DNA of 64,000 nt from NCBI GenBank assembly GCA_039889245.1, contig JAZGVH010000002.1, positions 3,658,001 to 3,722,000 on the forward strand. The letters are read 5' to 3'. Below the pieces are notes generated by a model. That model had not been told where the DNA came from. It made no database searches and saw nothing but the letters and a program-made list of their open reading frames with translations. Source of the DNA: Dermatophilaceae bacterium Soc4.6 (lineage in GTDB: Bacteria > Actinomycetota > Actinomycetes > Actinomycetales > Dermatophilaceae). The position numbers and the translations under genes are program-made. Positions 18,405 through 29,550 of this stretch are shown here, piece after piece. How positions within the stretch are numbered: the first letter of the stretch is position 1; every line of letters begins with the position of its first letter.

Positions 18405-19685
18405 GTGCGCGTCGCACTGCTGTCCTACCGCAGCAAGGAGCACTGCGGCGGCCAGGGCGTCTACGTCCGCCACCTCAGCCGAGCCCTCGCCGACCTCGGG
18501 CACGAGGTCGACGTCCTCAGCGGCCAGCCCTACCCCGCGCGTCTCGACCCGCGGGTGCGGCTGGTCGAGGTCCCGAGCCTCGACCTCTACCGCGAGCCGG
18601 ACCCCTTCCGCACGCCGCGTCTCGCAGAGTTCCGCAGCGTCGCCGACGTGGTGGAGTACGCCACGATGCTCACCGGCTGCTTCGCCGAGCCGCTGGGCTT
18701 CAGCCTGCGCGCCGCGCGCCTCCTACGCGCCGACCCGAGCCGGTACGACGTCGTGCACGACAACCAGAGCCTCGGCTACGGTCTGCTGGCGCTCGCCCGC
18801 CGGGGCATCCCCCTCGTCGCCACGCTGCACCACCCGATCAGCCGCGACCGCGCGGTCGACCTCGCCGAGGCGCCGACCCGTCGGCGCCGGGTCGCCCTGC
18901 GGCGCTGGTATGCCTTCGTCGCGATGCAGGCGCAGGTCGCCCGTCGCCTGCCGGTGGTGCTCGGGGTCTCCGACGTCGCGGCGGCCGACGCGACCGCCGA
19001 CTTCGCCCTCGCTCCGGGGCAGATCCGGGTCGTGCCCCTGGGCGTCGACACCGCGCTCTTCGCGCCGGCGGGGGAGCGGGTGGTGGGGCGGCTGGTCGCG
19101 GTCGCGAGTGCCGACCGGCCGCTCAAGGGCGTGGTCCACCTGCTGGAGGCCGTGGCCAAGCTGCGCGCCGAGCGACCGGTCGAGCTGCAGCTGGTCGCCC
19201 GGCTCGAGCCCGGCGGCCCCACCCGCCGCAGGATCACCGAGCTCGGCCTGGACGACGCCGTGACGGTCACGAGCGACCTCACGGACGCGGCGCTGGCGGC
19301 CCTCCTCGCCTCGGCCGAGGTGATGTGCGTGCCCTCGCTCTACGAGGGGTTCTCGCTGCCGACGGTCGAGGCGATGTCGTGCGGCACCCCCGTCGTCGCC
19401 AGCCGCGCCGGCGCCCTGCCCGAGGTCGTCGGCGACGCCGCCGTGCTCGTGCCGCCCGGCGACCCCGAGGCGATCGCCGCCGCCGTGCGCGCCCTGCTCG
19501 ACGACGAGGGCGAGCGGGCCCGCCTCGGCGCCGCCGGCCGCGAGCGCGTCCTCGCGCTCTACAGCTGGGCCTCGGTCGCCCGGCGCACCGTCGAGGCCTA
19601 CGTCGACGCCGTGGCCGCCTCCCAGCCCACCTCTTCAGCTGCATCCGCCTCTCCCGCCATCCTCTCGGAGGACCTCTCGTGCTGA
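18405..19685 (+). CDS. Glycosyltransferase family 4 protein
   Basis: This 426-residue enzyme has the GT-B fold of the GT4 family and transfers a sugar from a nucleotide-sugar donor. The N-terminal domain begins VRVALLSYRSKEHCGGQGVY, and the donor-binding block is the EX7E region SLYEGFSLPTVEAMSCGTPVV. Retaining chemistry is expected. It is the first gene of a four-gene operon with two methyltransferases and an alpha/alpha-toroid protein. Its stop overlaps the next start by seven bases. The GTG at 18405 follows GGAGG by four bases. The product is likely a modified glycan or glycolipid, but this is inference. Confidence 0.88.
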   Translation: MRVALLSYRSKEHCGGQGVYVRHLSRALADLGHEVDVLSGQPYPARLDPRVRLVEVPSLDLYREPDPFRTPRLAEFRSVADVVEYATMLTGCFAEPLGFSLRAARLLRADPSRYDVVHDNQSLGYGLLALARRGIPLVATLHHPISRDRAVDLAEAPTRRRRVALRRWYAFVAMQAQVARRLPVVLGVSDVAAADATADFALAPGQIRVVPLGVDTALFAPAGERVVGRLVAVASADRPLKGVVHLLEAVAKLRAERPVELQLVARLEPGGPTRRRITELGLDDAVTVTSDLTDAALAALLASAEVMCVPSLYEGFSLPTVEAMSCGTPVVASRAGALPEVVGDAAVLVPPGDPEAIAAAVRALLDDEGERARLGAAGRERVLALYSWASVARRTVEAYVDAVAASQPTSSAASASPAILSEDLSC

Positions 19686-20394
19686 CCGTCGACTTCGACC
19701 GCCTCCGGGTCGGTCGTGGCACCCGCTTCATCGACGTCGGGGCGGGCGCCGGCCGCCACAGCTACGAGGCGCTGCGCCGCGGGGCCCGCGTCACGGCCTA
19801 CGACCTCGACGAGAGCGAGCTCGAGGGCGTGAAGGGCAGGTTCGCGGCCATGGAGCTGGAGGGTGAGGTGCCGCCGGGCGGCACCGGCGAGGTCGTCGTG
19901 GGCGACGCGCTCGAGATGCCCTTCGACGACGCGAGCTTCGACGTCGTGCTGGCCTCCGAGATCCTCGAGCACGTGCCGGCCGACGTCGCCGCGATCTCCG
20001 AGCTCACCCGCATCCTCGCCCCCGGCGGGACCCTCGCCGTGACCGTGCCGCGCTGGCTCCCCGAGAAGGTCTGCTGGGCCCTGTCGGACGAGTACCACGC
20101 CAACGAGGGCGGCCACATCCGCATCTACCGCGCCGACGAGCTGCGCGGCAAGCTCGAGGCGGCGGGCCTCGTCTTCACCCACAGCCATCACGCCCACGCC
20201 CTCCACGCGCCGTTCTGGTGGCTCAAGTGCGCGGTCGGGGTCCACGACGACGACCACCCAGCCGTGCGCGCCTATCACCGGATGCTGGTGTGGGACATGA
20301 TGAAGGCGCCCGCCCTGACCCGCATCGCCGAGCGCACCCTCGACCCGCTGATCGGCAAGAGCGTCGCCCTCTACTTCCGCAAGCCGGTGGGCCG

Positions 20395-20398
<4 letters not shown>
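19679..20398 (+). CDS. Class I SAM-dependent methyltransferase
   Basis: This 239-residue Rossmann methyltransferase has the SAM-binding motif I FIDVGAGAGRHS, the acidic end of strand 2 (YDLDESE) and the later block FDVVLASEILEHVP, all typical of the UbiE/Methyltransf_11 group. The GTG at 19679 overlaps the end of the glycosyltransferase gene, and its own stop overlaps the next start as ATGA, which indicates translational coupling. Within the operon it probably methylates the product of the glycosyltransferase or its lipid carrier. The substrate is unknown. Confidence 0.87.
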
Positions 20399-22112
<1,714 letters not shown>

Positions 22113-22126
22113 CCTAGGCTGGGCTC

Positions 22127-23428
22127 ATGGCCGACACCACCGCTGCGCGCCCCATCGACCCCGAGGTCGTCTCCCAGGTCGCGCAGGTCGCGACGGCGGC
22201 CAAGGTCGCCTCACGCCGCCTCGCCCAGCTGACCCGGGCGGCGAAGGACGAGCTGCTCCACGCGGTCGCCGACGCGCTCGTCGAGGCCACGCCGCTGATC
22301 GTGACGGCCAACGCCGACGACCTGGCCCGCGGGCGCGACAAGGGCCTGGCCCCGGGCCTGCTCGACCGACTCATGCTCGACGAGCAGCGGATCGCCTCGA
22401 TCGCCGCCGCCGTGCGCGACGTGGCCACCCTGCCCGACCCGGTCGGCGAGGTGGTGCGCGGCTCGACCCTGGCCAACGGCCTGCAGATCCGCCAGGTGCG
22501 GGTGCCGATGGGCGTGCTCGGCATGATCTACGAGGCGCGGCCCAACGTCACCGTCGACGCGGCGGCCCTGGCGCTCAAGAGCGGCAACGCCGTCATCCTG
22601 AGGGGCGGCTCTGCGGCCGGGTCGAGCAACCGCGCGATCGTCGACGCGATGGGCGCCGCCCTCACTGCCCAGGGTCTCGACCCTGCAGCCGTCTCCCTGC
22701 TCGACACCGGCAGCCACGACGACGCCCGGGCCCTGATGACGGCGCGTGGCCTGGTCGACCTCGTCATCCCCCGCGGTGGCGCCGACCTGATCGCGACCGT
22801 CGTGCGCGAGTCCACCGTGCCGGTGATCGAGACGGGCACGGGGGTCAACCACGTCTACGTCGACGCCGGCGCCGACCTCGACGAGGCCCTCGCCATCGTC
22901 CTGAACTCCAAGACCCAGCGCACGAGCGTCTGCAACGCCGCCGAGACGATGCTCGTCCACGAGGCGGTGGCCGCCGCCTTCCTGCCCAAGGTCCTCGCCG
23001 CCCTCGGCGCGGCCGGGGTCACCGTGCACACCGGGCCCGAGGTGACGCCGTATGCCGAGGCCGCCGGTGCAGCTCACGCGATGGCGGGGGAGGGCGACTT
23101 CGACAGGGAGTGGTACTCCCTCGACCTCGGCGTGCGCATCGTGCCCGACCTCGACGCGGCGATGACGCACATCGCCACCCACGGCACCATGCACACCGAG
23201 GTCATCGTCACGCGTGACCGCGCGGCCGCCCGTCGGTTTCAGGCCGAGGTCGACGCTGCGGTCGTCGTCGTCAACGCCTCGAGCCGCTTCACCGACGGCG
23301 GCGAGTTCGGCTTCGGCGCCGAGATCGGCATCTCGACGCAGAAGCTCCACGCGCGCGGCCCGATGGCGCTGCCCGAGCTGACCACGACCAAGTGGCTCGT
23401 CGAGGGCGACGGTCAGGTGCGCGCCTGA
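22127..23428 (+). CDS. proA: Gamma-glutamyl phosphate reductase
   Basis: ProA reduces glutamyl 5-phosphate with NADPH to the semialdehyde in proline synthesis. The 433-residue chain shows IYEARPNVTVDAAALALKSG, VIPRGGADLI and the catalytic Cys in KTQRTSVCNAAETML. The end FGAEIGISTQKLHARGPM is characteristic of the family. The ATG at 22127 follows TAGGCT by six bases, so proA has its own promoter inside the end of the preceding operon and is probably leaderless. Its partner proB lies 3.9 kb upstream. Confidence 0.97.
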   Translation: MADTTAARPIDPEVVSQVAQVATAAKVASRRLAQLTRAAKDELLHAVADALVEATPLIVTANADDLARGRDKGLAPGLLDRLMLDEQRIASIAAAVRDVATLPDPVGEVVRGSTLANGLQIRQVRVPMGVLGMIYEARPNVTVDAAALALKSGNAVILRGGSAAGSSNRAIVDAMGAALTAQGLDPAAVSLLDTGSHDDARALMTARGLVDLVIPRGGADLIATVVRESTVPVIETGTGVNHVYVDAGADLDEALAIVLNSKTQRTSVCNAAETMLVHEAVAAAFLPKVLAALGAAGVTVHTGPEVTPYAEAAGAAHAMAGEGDFDREWYSLDLGVRIVPDLDAAMTHIATHGTMHTEVIVTRDRAAARRFQAEVDAAVVVVNASSRFTDGGEFGFGAEIGISTQKLHARGPMALPELTTTKWLVEGDGQVRA

Positions 23429-23437
23429 GCGGTCCCG

Positions 23438-23469
23438 CCTCCGGTCCCTCAGGCTCGACAGGCCGGAGG
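23438..23469 (+). terminator. Candidate hairpin terminator after proA
   Basis: CCTCCGG (23438-23444) and CCGGAGG (23463-23469) form a perfect 7-bp stem with an 18-base loop that can pair further inside. It begins ten bases after the proA stop. No T-run follows. Confidence 0.45.
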
Positions 23470-23516
23470 GTGGTCGTGATGCGCGCTCCGGGGCCGTCCG
23501 CTGGCATGATCGGCGC

Positions 23517-24212
23517 GTGGAAGGCACCGAGGTCCGTAAGCTCGCCGCGCTCGAGGACAGCCACTGGTGGTACCGCGAGCGGCGCCATCTGCTGGCCAAG
23601 GCCCTGCAGGGGCTGGCGCCCGGTGACGCCCTCGACATCGGCGCCGCCGGGGGTGGCAACACCCGCGTGCTGCGCGACCTGGGGTGGCGGCCCGCGGCGC
23701 TCGAGTACGGCGAGGACGGGGCGCGGGTGGCGCACGAGCGCGGTCTCGCGACGATGCGGGCTGACGCGACCCGGCTGCCCGTGGCCGATGCCAGCCTCGA
23801 CCTCGTCGTGGCCTTCGACATCCTCGAGCACATCGAGGACGACACGCGCGCGGTCACCGAGGTGCGCCGCACCCTGCGACCGGGGGGCACCTACCTCGTG
23901 GCGGTCCCGGCCGACCCGCGCCTGTGGTCGGCCCACGACGAGGCGGTCGACCACGTGCGCCGCTACACGCGCGAGACCCTGCGCGACGTGCTGGTGCGGG
24001 GCGGCTTCGACGTCGTCAGCATGGACTCGTGGAACGTCCTGCTGCGCCCGGTGGTCGCGATGCGTCGTCGCAGCAGCAGCGGCAGCGACCTCGATGACCT
24101 GCACCCGGTGGTCAACGCCGGGCTGCGCGCGGTCATCACCGCCGAGCGCTACCTACCGGTCAAGCAGCTGCCCGGTGTGAGCCTGCTCGTCACCGCCCGC
24201 CCCCGGCGCTGA
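23517..24212 (+). CDS. Class I SAM-dependent methyltransferase
   Basis: This 231-residue methyltransferase begins with EDSHWWYRERRHLLAKAL, a lead-in common in sugar/lipid methyltransferases next to glycosyltransferases. The SAM site is ALDIGAAGGGNTRVL, and the post-motif block is LDLVVAFDILEHIEDD. The GTG at 23517 follows CATGAT by six bases, which suggests a leaderless mRNA. Its 3' end overlaps by 60 bases, tail to tail, with the glycosyltransferase on the opposite strand. The two probably act on a common polyprenyl-linked substrate, but that is inference from position. Confidence 0.82.
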   Translation: MEGTEVRKLAALEDSHWWYRERRHLLAKALQGLAPGDALDIGAAGGGNTRVLRDLGWRPAALEYGEDGARVAHERGLATMRADATRLPVADASLDLVVAFDILEHIEDDTRAVTEVRRTLRPGGTYLVAVPADPRLWSAHDEAVDHVRRYTRETLRDVLVRGGFDVVSMDSWNVLLRPVVAMRRRSSSGSDLDDLHPVVNAGLRAVITAERYLPVKQLPGVSLLVTARPRR

Positions 24213-25274
24213 CGACCCACCTGGCCCGGTCGGGTCGGTGACGGGCACCGCCCGGGGGTCGGGGGTGCGCGCCACAAGCGGGGCGCCTGCGGCTCGTCGT
24301 ACGGGGGGCAGGGGGGTGTCGGTCGGCCCGCGACGCGCGTCGGCGGCCCGCAGGGAGTCGTAGGCGATGAAGTAGGTGGGCCGGCCCTGCATCTGGGTGT
24401 ACATCCGCCCGATGTACTCGCCGAGCAGGCCGAGGCACAGCAGCTGGGCGGCGCCCACGGCCGCGACGATGACGACGGTCGAGGTCCAGCCGGCGACGGC
24501 CTTGCCCGCGGCGTTCTCGATGATGGCGAAGAGGCCGAGGAGCACGGCGAGGACGCCGCCGCCGATGCCGAGGAGGGTCGCCAGGCGCAGGGGGGCCATG
24601 GAGAAGCCGGTGACCGAGTCGACCGAGAGCTTGACCATCTTGAGGAAGGGGTACTTCGAGACGCCCGCAGCCCGCTCCTCGCGGCGGTACTCGACCGTGC
24701 CCGAGGGGAAGCCCAGGGCCGGCACGATGAAGCGCAGCACCCGGTTGTGCTCGGGCAGGACGGTGATCGCGTCGACCGTGGCCCGGGACATCAGGCGGAA
24801 GTCGCCCGCGTCGCTCTGCGCGCTGGTGGCGCTCAGGCGCTGGATCGTCCGGTAGAAGGCGCGGGCTGTGACCCGCTTGAAGAAGGTGTCGGTGGAGCGG
24901 TCGCCGCGCACCCCGTAGACGACGTCGAGCCCCTCGTCGCGGGCCTTGTCGAGCATCTCTCCGATGACCTCGGGGGGGTCCTGCAGGTCGGCGTCGATGG
25001 TGACGACGTAGTCGCCCCGCGCGCTGACCAGCCCGGCCGAGATCGCCGCCTGGTGGCCGGCGTTGGCGCGCAGCCGCACCACGCGCACGGCGTCCCACTC
25101 ACGGTGCAGCCGCTGCAGCAGGGCCGCGGTCAGGTCGGTGCTGCCGTCGTCGACGGCGATGACCTCGTAGGTCGCTCCGGTGGCCTCGAGGGTGGGACGC
25201 AGCCGGTCGACGAGCAGGGGGAGGACGTCCTCCTCGTTGTACATCGGGATGACGACCGACAGCTCCGGGTTCAT
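24153..25274 (-). CDS. Glycosyltransferase family 2, polyprenyl-phosphate type
   Basis: This 373-residue enzyme resembles polyprenyl-phosphate glycosyltransferases (GtrB/DPM-like). The catalytic domain begins [18 protein letters not shown], with the metal-binding [10 protein letters not shown]. Two transmembrane helices follow near residues 230-290 ([18 protein letters not shown] and [15 protein letters not shown]). The block [18 protein letters not shown] is typical of the family C-terminus. A 60-residue Pro/Gly-rich tail extends into the antisense of the methyltransferase gene. I place the start at ATG 25274 because homology begins there and TACATT lies seven bases upstream. It would load a sugar on a lipid carrier on the cytoplasmic face for envelope glycosylation. 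Confidence 0.88.
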   Translation of the reverse strand: MNPELSVVIPMYNEEDVLPLLVDRLRPTLEATGATYEVIAVDDGSTDLTAALLQRLHREWDAVRVVRLRANAGHQAAISAGLVSARGDYVVTIDADLQDPPEVIGEMLDKARDEGLDVVYGVRGDRSTDTFFKRVTARAFYRTIQRLSATSAQSDAGDFRLMSRATVDAITVLPEHNRVLRFIVPALGFPSGTVEYRREERAAGVSKYPFLKMVKLSVDSVTGFSMAPLRLATLLGIGGGVLAVLLGLFAIIENAAGKAVAGWTSTVVIVAAVGAAQLLCLGLLGEYIGRMYTQMQGRPTYFIAYDSLRAADARRGPTDTPLPPVRRAAGAPLVARTPDPRAVPVTDPTGPGGSSAPGAGGDEQAHTGQLLDR

Positions 25275-25404
25275 GTCGTCCAATGTACGGCGAGACCACT
25301 GCGGCACCTGTGGGGCGAGTGGGACGCGTCTGTGAGGGGGGGTCGTGGTGTCGCGCGGTGCCGGCATGGCCCTCGGGAGGCTGCGTCGGCGGTAGGCTGG
25401 AGCA

Positions 25405-25629
25405 ATGCCCGCCATCGTCGTCCCCGCCCTCGTCTCCGCCGAAGCGGCGTCTGCGCTGCCGATGCCTCCCTTCGCCTACGCGCTGATCGCGTTCGCGACC
25501 TTCCTCGCCGGGCTGGGCGTCCTGTGGTCCTTCCGCAACACGGCGGCCAAGGTGGCCGACAAGGAGGCCCGGGTCCGCGCCGCGAAGGCCGGCCGTTCCG
25601 GCCAGCCCCCTGCCGGGGGCCAGCACTGA
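25405..25629 (+). CDS. Small single-pass membrane protein upstream of nadD
   Basis: This 74-residue protein has one hydrophobic helix ([21 protein letters not shown]) followed by a basic, cytoplasmic-looking tail with many Lys and Arg. The family function is not known to me. Its ATG follows TAGGCT by six bases, so it is the leaderless first gene of an operon with nadD, rsfS and the phosphatase. Its stop overlaps the probable nadD start by three bases. Confidence 0.75.
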   Translation: MPAIVVPALVSAEAASALPMPPFAYALIAFATFLAGLGVLWSFRNTAAKVADKEARVRAAKAGRSGQPPAGGQH

Positions 25630-26252
25630 GCAAGCGGCTCGGGGTGATGGGGGGGACGTTCGACCCCATCCACCACGGCCACCTCGTTGCTGCGAGCGAG
25701 GTCCAGGCGCGATTCGACCTCGACGAGGTGCTGTTCGTGCCGACGGGACAGCCCTGGCAGAAGGCCGGGGGTGCCGTCACACCGGCTGAGCACCGCTACC
25801 TCATGACCGTCATCGCGACGGCGTCCAACCCCCGCTTCACCGTCAGCCGCGTCGACATCGACCGACCCGGCATCACCTACACCATCGACACCCTGCGTGA
25901 CCTGCGCGAGCTGCACCCGGACGACGACCTGTTCTTCATCACCGGCGCCGACGCGCTGGCCCAGATCCTCACCTGGAAGGACGTCGACGAGCTGTGGGAC
26001 CTCGCCCACTTCGTCGGGGTCACCCGGCCCGGCCACGTGCTCAGCGACACCGGGCTGCCGACCCACACGATCAGCCTGCAGGAGGTGCCGGCCATGGCCA
26101 TCAGCTCGACCGGCTGCCGGGCCCGCGTCGTCGCAGGTCAACCGGTCTGGTACCTCGTGCCCGACGGTGTCGTCCAATACATCCACAAGTACTCCCTCTA
26201 CGGCAGCTCCCCGTTGCCGTTCCTCCACGAGAAGGCCCTCGAAGCATTGTGA
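25626..26252 (+). CDS. nadD: Nicotinate-nucleotide adenylyltransferase
   Basis: NadD makes deamido-NAD from nicotinate mononucleotide and ATP. The chain shows [24 protein letters not shown] at the N-terminus (nucleotidyltransferase HxGH), VPTGQPWQK, and the ISSTGCR motif at the C-terminal end. The start is unclear. The first ATG (25647) or GTG (25644) would remove the first beta strand RLGVMGG, so I set the start at CTG 25626, which overlaps the upstream stop as CTGA and gives 208 residues. Translational coupling would explain the weak start codon. The GTG at 25644 remains possible. Confidence 0.93.
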   Translation: MSKRLGVMGGTFDPIHHGHLVAASEVQARFDLDEVLFVPTGQPWQKAGGAVTPAEHRYLMTVIATASNPRFTVSRVDIDRPGITYTIDTLRDLRELHPDDDLFFITGADALAQILTWKDVDELWDLAHFVGVTRPGHVLSDTGLPTHTISLQEVPAMAISSTGCRARVVAGQPVWYLVPDGVVQYIHKYSLYGSSPLPFLHEKALEAL

Positions 26253-26617
26253 CCGCCTCACCCCGCGCCCTGTCCCTCGCGAAGACCGCTGCCGCTGCCG
26301 CCGAGGACAAGGTGGCGCACGACGTCATCGCCCTCGACGTCACCGGCCACCTCGCCCTCACCGACGTCTTCGTCATCGCCTCGGCCGACAGCGAGCGCCA
26401 GGTCGGCGCCGTGGTCGACGAGATCGAGGACCGGCTGCGCGACATCGGGGCCAAGCCGCTGCGCCGTGAGGGCCAGCGGGAGGGTCGCTGGGTCCTCATC
26501 GACTTCGGTGACATCGTCGTGCACGTGCAGCACGAGGAGGAGCGCGAGTTCTACCAGCTCGAGCGACTCTGGAAGGACTGCCCCCTGATCGACCTGTCGG
26601 TCGCCGACGCGACCTGA
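26249..26617 (+). CDS. rsfS: Ribosome silencing factor
   Basis: RsfS binds ribosomal protein L14 and blocks subunit joining when nutrients are scarce. The 122-residue chain shows [26 protein letters not shown] and [24 protein letters not shown], which are family hallmarks. The GTG start at 26249 overlaps the nadD stop as GTGA. The nadD-rsfS-phosphatase order is the common actinobacterial arrangement. Confidence 0.95.
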   Translation: MTASPRALSLAKTAAAAAEDKVAHDVIALDVTGHLALTDVFVIASADSERQVGAVVDEIEDRLRDIGAKPLRREGQREGRWVLIDFGDIVVHVQHEEEREFYQLERLWKDCPLIDLSVADAT

Positions 26618-26628
26618 CGCGGCCCGCC

Positions 26629-27333
26629 GTGACGAGCCGCCACCTCGTGGTCATGCGCCACGGGGAGACCGACGACAACGCTGCTGGCATCTGGCAGGGC
26701 CACCGCGACAGCCGGCTGTCCGCCACCGGTCGGGAGCAGGCCCGGCTGGCGGCGCCGGTGGTGGCGGCGCTGCGGCCGAGCGTCGTCGTGTCGTCGGACC
26801 TTCGTCGAGCAGCCGACACGGCCGACGCCGTGGCCGCCCGGCTCGGGGTGCCCGTGACCCGTGACGCCCGCCTGCGGGAGATCGATGTGGGGCGGTGGGG
26901 AGGCCGGACCGCGGCCGAGGTGCGCGAGTCCGATCCGGCGACCCTCCTAGCGCTCTCGAAGGGGATCGACGCACGGCGTGGTCACTCGGGAGAGACGGTC
27001 GCCGAGCTCGCGTTGCGCGCCCGCGCGGCGGCCGACGAGGTGGTCGCCGCGCTGGCTCCCGGCCAGACCGGTCTGATCGTGTGCCACGGCATCACCTCGC
27101 GGGCCCTCGTGGCCTCGCTCGTCGGCCTCGACCAGATGCAGGCCGGGCGGGTCCTTCGCGGGCTCGACAACTGCCACTGGGCGCGGGTGAGCGAGGCCGG
27201 CCGAGCCGGCGGCGACGCTGGCCCGCCGCCGTGGCGGATCGAGCAGTGGAACATCGGCGGCGGTGCCGTCGCCGACGAGCCCGCGGCGTCCTGGTCACCC
27301 ACCGATTTGGGCGGTGGGCACGCCAATGGCTAA
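26629..27333 (+). CDS. Histidine phosphatase family protein
   Basis: This 234-residue protein has the phosphoglycerate mutase-like catalytic motif VMRHGETDDNAAG near the N-terminus and a second conserved His in IVCHGITSRALV. Such enzymes act on phosphate esters through a phosphohistidine. The GTG start is 11 bases after rsfS, so it belongs to the same operon. Position after nadD-rsfS is common in actinobacteria, where the gene is often called a phosphoglycerate mutase or a phosphatase. The true substrate is not evident. Confidence 0.88.
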   Translation: MTSRHLVVMRHGETDDNAAGIWQGHRDSRLSATGREQARLAAPVVAALRPSVVVSSDLRRAADTADAVAARLGVPVTRDARLREIDVGRWGGRTAAEVRESDPATLLALSKGIDARRGHSGETVAELALRARAAADEVVAALAPGQTGLIVCHGITSRALVASLVGLDQMQAGRVLRGLDNCHWARVSEAGRAGGDAGPPPWRIEQWNIGGGAVADEPAASWSPTDLGGGHANG

Positions 27334-27384
27334 ACTCGGCGAGGCTGCTCCGGAGACGGGGTGGCTCCCCGCGAGTCATCGCAC

Positions 27385-27459
<75 letters not shown>

Positions 27460-27467
27460 CGATCCAG

Positions 27468-27505
27468 ACCGGAAGCCGGGCCCTGTCAAGGGTTCGGCTT
27501 CGGTT
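27468..27505 (+). terminator. Hairpin terminator after tRNA-Ala
   Basis: The arm from 27468 to 27483 (ACCGGAAGCCGGGCCC) pairs with 27490-27505 across loop TGTCAA, using two G-U pairs and a small bulge. It starts 11 bases after the tRNA. A short TTGT follows. Confidence 0.6.
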
Positions 27506-27680
27506 GTATGCAGGCCCCTCCCGATGGACTAGTCCCAACGGTCAAATTTGGGGAAAACGGGCACGGCCCCGTGTGACGCGGCCTATGCTTTGAGGTGTCG
27601 GATCATGCAGAGTCGGCACGGGGAACGAAGCTGCCATGGTCGCCGATGTCACGGTGCCGTCGAGAAGGAGTGCGTGAACA

Positions 27681-28988
27681 GTGGTCCAGTATGCCGTGCG
27701 CGTGCCTCAAGGGCGGCGTGTCCGAAGCGCCCTCGGGGTGGCTCTGGGCTTCGTGGTGGTCTCGGGTCTGGTGCTGAGCACCCCCGTGCCGCCCGTCAAG
27801 ACCCCGGTCGTCGCGTCCGGTGCGATCGGGTCGAAGACCGGTCCCGGACCCGTCACCCGCTCCGAGGTGCGTCCCTCCTTCGTCCTCGCGAGCGATGTTC
27901 ACGTGCGGCAGACCCTGCCGTCGGCCGCGGCACCCGGCCTGCGGGTCACGGCCACACCACATCCCGACAGCACGATCACGATGAGCGAGACCGCGACCTT
28001 CGCCAGCCCCCGCACGTTCGTGGACCTTAAGCCACCGTCGATCGCCGGCGCCGGTGCGCAGTTCGACGGCCTGCGACCGCAGGTGCGGCAGGTCATCATC
28101 TGGGTCGACAATCAGTACTTCGATACGGTCGAGCTCAAGGGAAGGACGAGGATCGACTTCCGCAAGAAGGCCAGCTCGGTCAGGCTGACATACGTCCTGA
28201 GCGGCGCGTTCTCCAGGTCGGCGGACGGCAGCACCCGCGGCGCCACGGCGCTGCACCCCCTCATGAGCGTCGGGCTCGACGCACTCCCTGTCAGCTACCA
28301 GGTGGTCGGTGGCGCCAGCACGACCTCGATCGTGTGCCCCGAGCTCCCCTTCGGGCAGCAGGCCTGTGGGGCGACCTCCGGCGTGCTCAGCGGGCTGTCG
28401 GCCACCCAGTCCTTGATCGTCCTCACGCTCGAGCTGCCGACCGTCGCGACCGAGGCGCGGGCGTCCGTGCCGGTGCCCGCACAGTCGGTGGCCTCGAGCA
28501 GCCCGTCAACGAGCTCCGTTCCCGCCGCTGCCGACCCGACTACGACCCCCGGCGGTAGCGTCCCGGAGACGACGTCGTCGACGGCGGCCCCCTCCGCGGG
28601 TCCGACGGGCACCGAGCCCGCCCCAGCGCCGGCCGACACGTCGCCGTCATCGTCATCAGCGCCGGACCCCACGACACCTCCGACAGTGGACCCGCCGCCA
28701 CCGCCACCGCCACCGCCGACGACCGAGCCCACGCAGCCGCCGGTGCCCACCGACCCGGGAACCACCACGCCGGCGCCGGACCCGACGACGACGGAGCCGC
28801 CCCCGATCGGCACCGAGAACCAGCCTGCGAACGCGCCGATCGGCACCGAGAAGCAGGCGGCGGGCTCGACGACAGGCTCACCCATCGGCACCGAGATGCG
28901 CGCCGCGGACCCGACAGCGGCCCCGACCACCGACCCGACGGCGCTCCCCACCACGGACCCGACCCCGACGGCCACCGTCGGCGGCTGA
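27681..28988 (+). CDS. Secreted or cell-wall Pro/Thr-rich protein of unknown function
   Basis: This 435-residue protein has an N-terminal signal or anchor (VRSALGVALGFVVVSGLVL) after a short basic stretch. An unrecognised folded domain of about 190 residues follows (FDGLRPQVRQVIIWVDNQYF, VSYQVVGGASTTSIVCPEL). The last 170 residues are a Ser/Thr/Pro-rich linker with a run of nine prolines and three copies of PIGTE spaced 11 and 14 residues apart. No LPXTG or lipobox is visible. The GTG at 27681 is preceded by GAAGGAG. The upstream region has a possible -10 TATGCT at 27581. It lies alone after the tRNA. The protein may be exported to the wall; no function is claimed. Confidence 0.7.
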   Translation: MVQYAVRVPQGRRVRSALGVALGFVVVSGLVLSTPVPPVKTPVVASGAIGSKTGPGPVTRSEVRPSFVLASDVHVRQTLPSAAAPGLRVTATPHPDSTITMSETATFASPRTFVDLKPPSIAGAGAQFDGLRPQVRQVIIWVDNQYFDTVELKGRTRIDFRKKASSVRLTYVLSGAFSRSADGSTRGATALHPLMSVGLDALPVSYQVVGGASTTSIVCPELPFGQQACGATSGVLSGLSATQSLIVLTLELPTVATEARASVPVPAQSVASSSPSTSSVPAAADPTTTPGGSVPETTSSTAAPSAGPTGTEPAPAPADTSPSSSSAPDPTTPPTVDPPPPPPPPPTTEPTQPPVPTDPGTTTPAPDPTTTEPPPIGTENQPANAPIGTEKQAAGSTTGSPIGTEMRAADPTAAPTTDPTALPTTDPTPTATVGG

Positions 28989-29021
28989 CGCCGGCGGCGC
29001 TCGATCCGCCTCGCTCGGCGT

Positions 29022-29038
29022 CCTGACTGGACGTCAGG
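29022..29038. terminator. Bidirectional hairpin between convergent genes
   Basis: CCTGAC (29022-29027) and GTCAGG (29033-29038) form a perfect 6-bp stem with loop TGGAC. It lies between the stop of the secreted protein (28988) and the stop of the thioesterase (29050), so it may serve both strands. Confidence 0.5.
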
Positions 29039-29049
29039 GGTTGGACCCG

Positions 29050-29439
29050 TCAGGCGTCTGCAGCGGTGGGTGCCACGGCTGCTGACAGGCGCCGCAGGAA
29101 GCGGTCGCGGTCGACGATGGAGCGGTGCACCTCGCCCTTGGCGACGACCTCGCCCGACTCGTCCACGACCTTGACGTGGAAGATCAGTCGTCGGCCGTCG
29201 TTGCGCGGCTTGGAGCAGCTGACCGTCACCGTCGCCCCGACCGGGGTGCCCTTGACGTGGTCGATCCGCACGGTGGTGCCCACGGTCGTCTGACCCTCCT
29301 CGAGGTCGGCGGCCGCCTCGGTAAAGGCGGCCCGCTCGCACCAGTTGATCAGGCGGGGGGTGGCGAGCACGGGCATGTCGCCACTGCCCAGACGCTCGGC
29401 GGTGTCGGCGTCGGTCACGGTGCGCAGGTAGGAAGTCAT
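29050..29439 (-). CDS. Hotdog-fold thioesterase (FlK-like)
   Basis: This 129-residue protein resembles fluoroacetyl-CoA-type thioesterases. The block MPVLATPRLINWCERAAF carries the conserved Thr-Pro and Glu near the active site, and VGTTVRIDHVKGTPVGATVTV is the hotdog strand region. It would hydrolyse a small acyl-CoA. The ATG at 29439 follows TACGCT by seven bases, which suggests a leaderless mRNA. Real fluoroacetate resistance is not implied, since the family is broad. Confidence 0.78.
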   Translation of the reverse strand: MTSYLRTVTDADTAERLGSGDMPVLATPRLINWCERAAFTEAAADLEEGQTTVGTTVRIDHVKGTPVGATVTVSCSKPRNDGRRLIFHVKVVDESGEVVAKGEVHRSIVDRDRFLRRLSAAVAPTAADA

Positions 29440-29550
29440 CCGGGCCAGCGTAGACGCGGTGGGCCGCGCCCATGACCCGATCGGCAGGACCCGGTGCCCC
29501 GCGCGCGTGCCGGGCGGCTTCGTCGCGCCGCTCCCACGAGAGTGGGGCTC

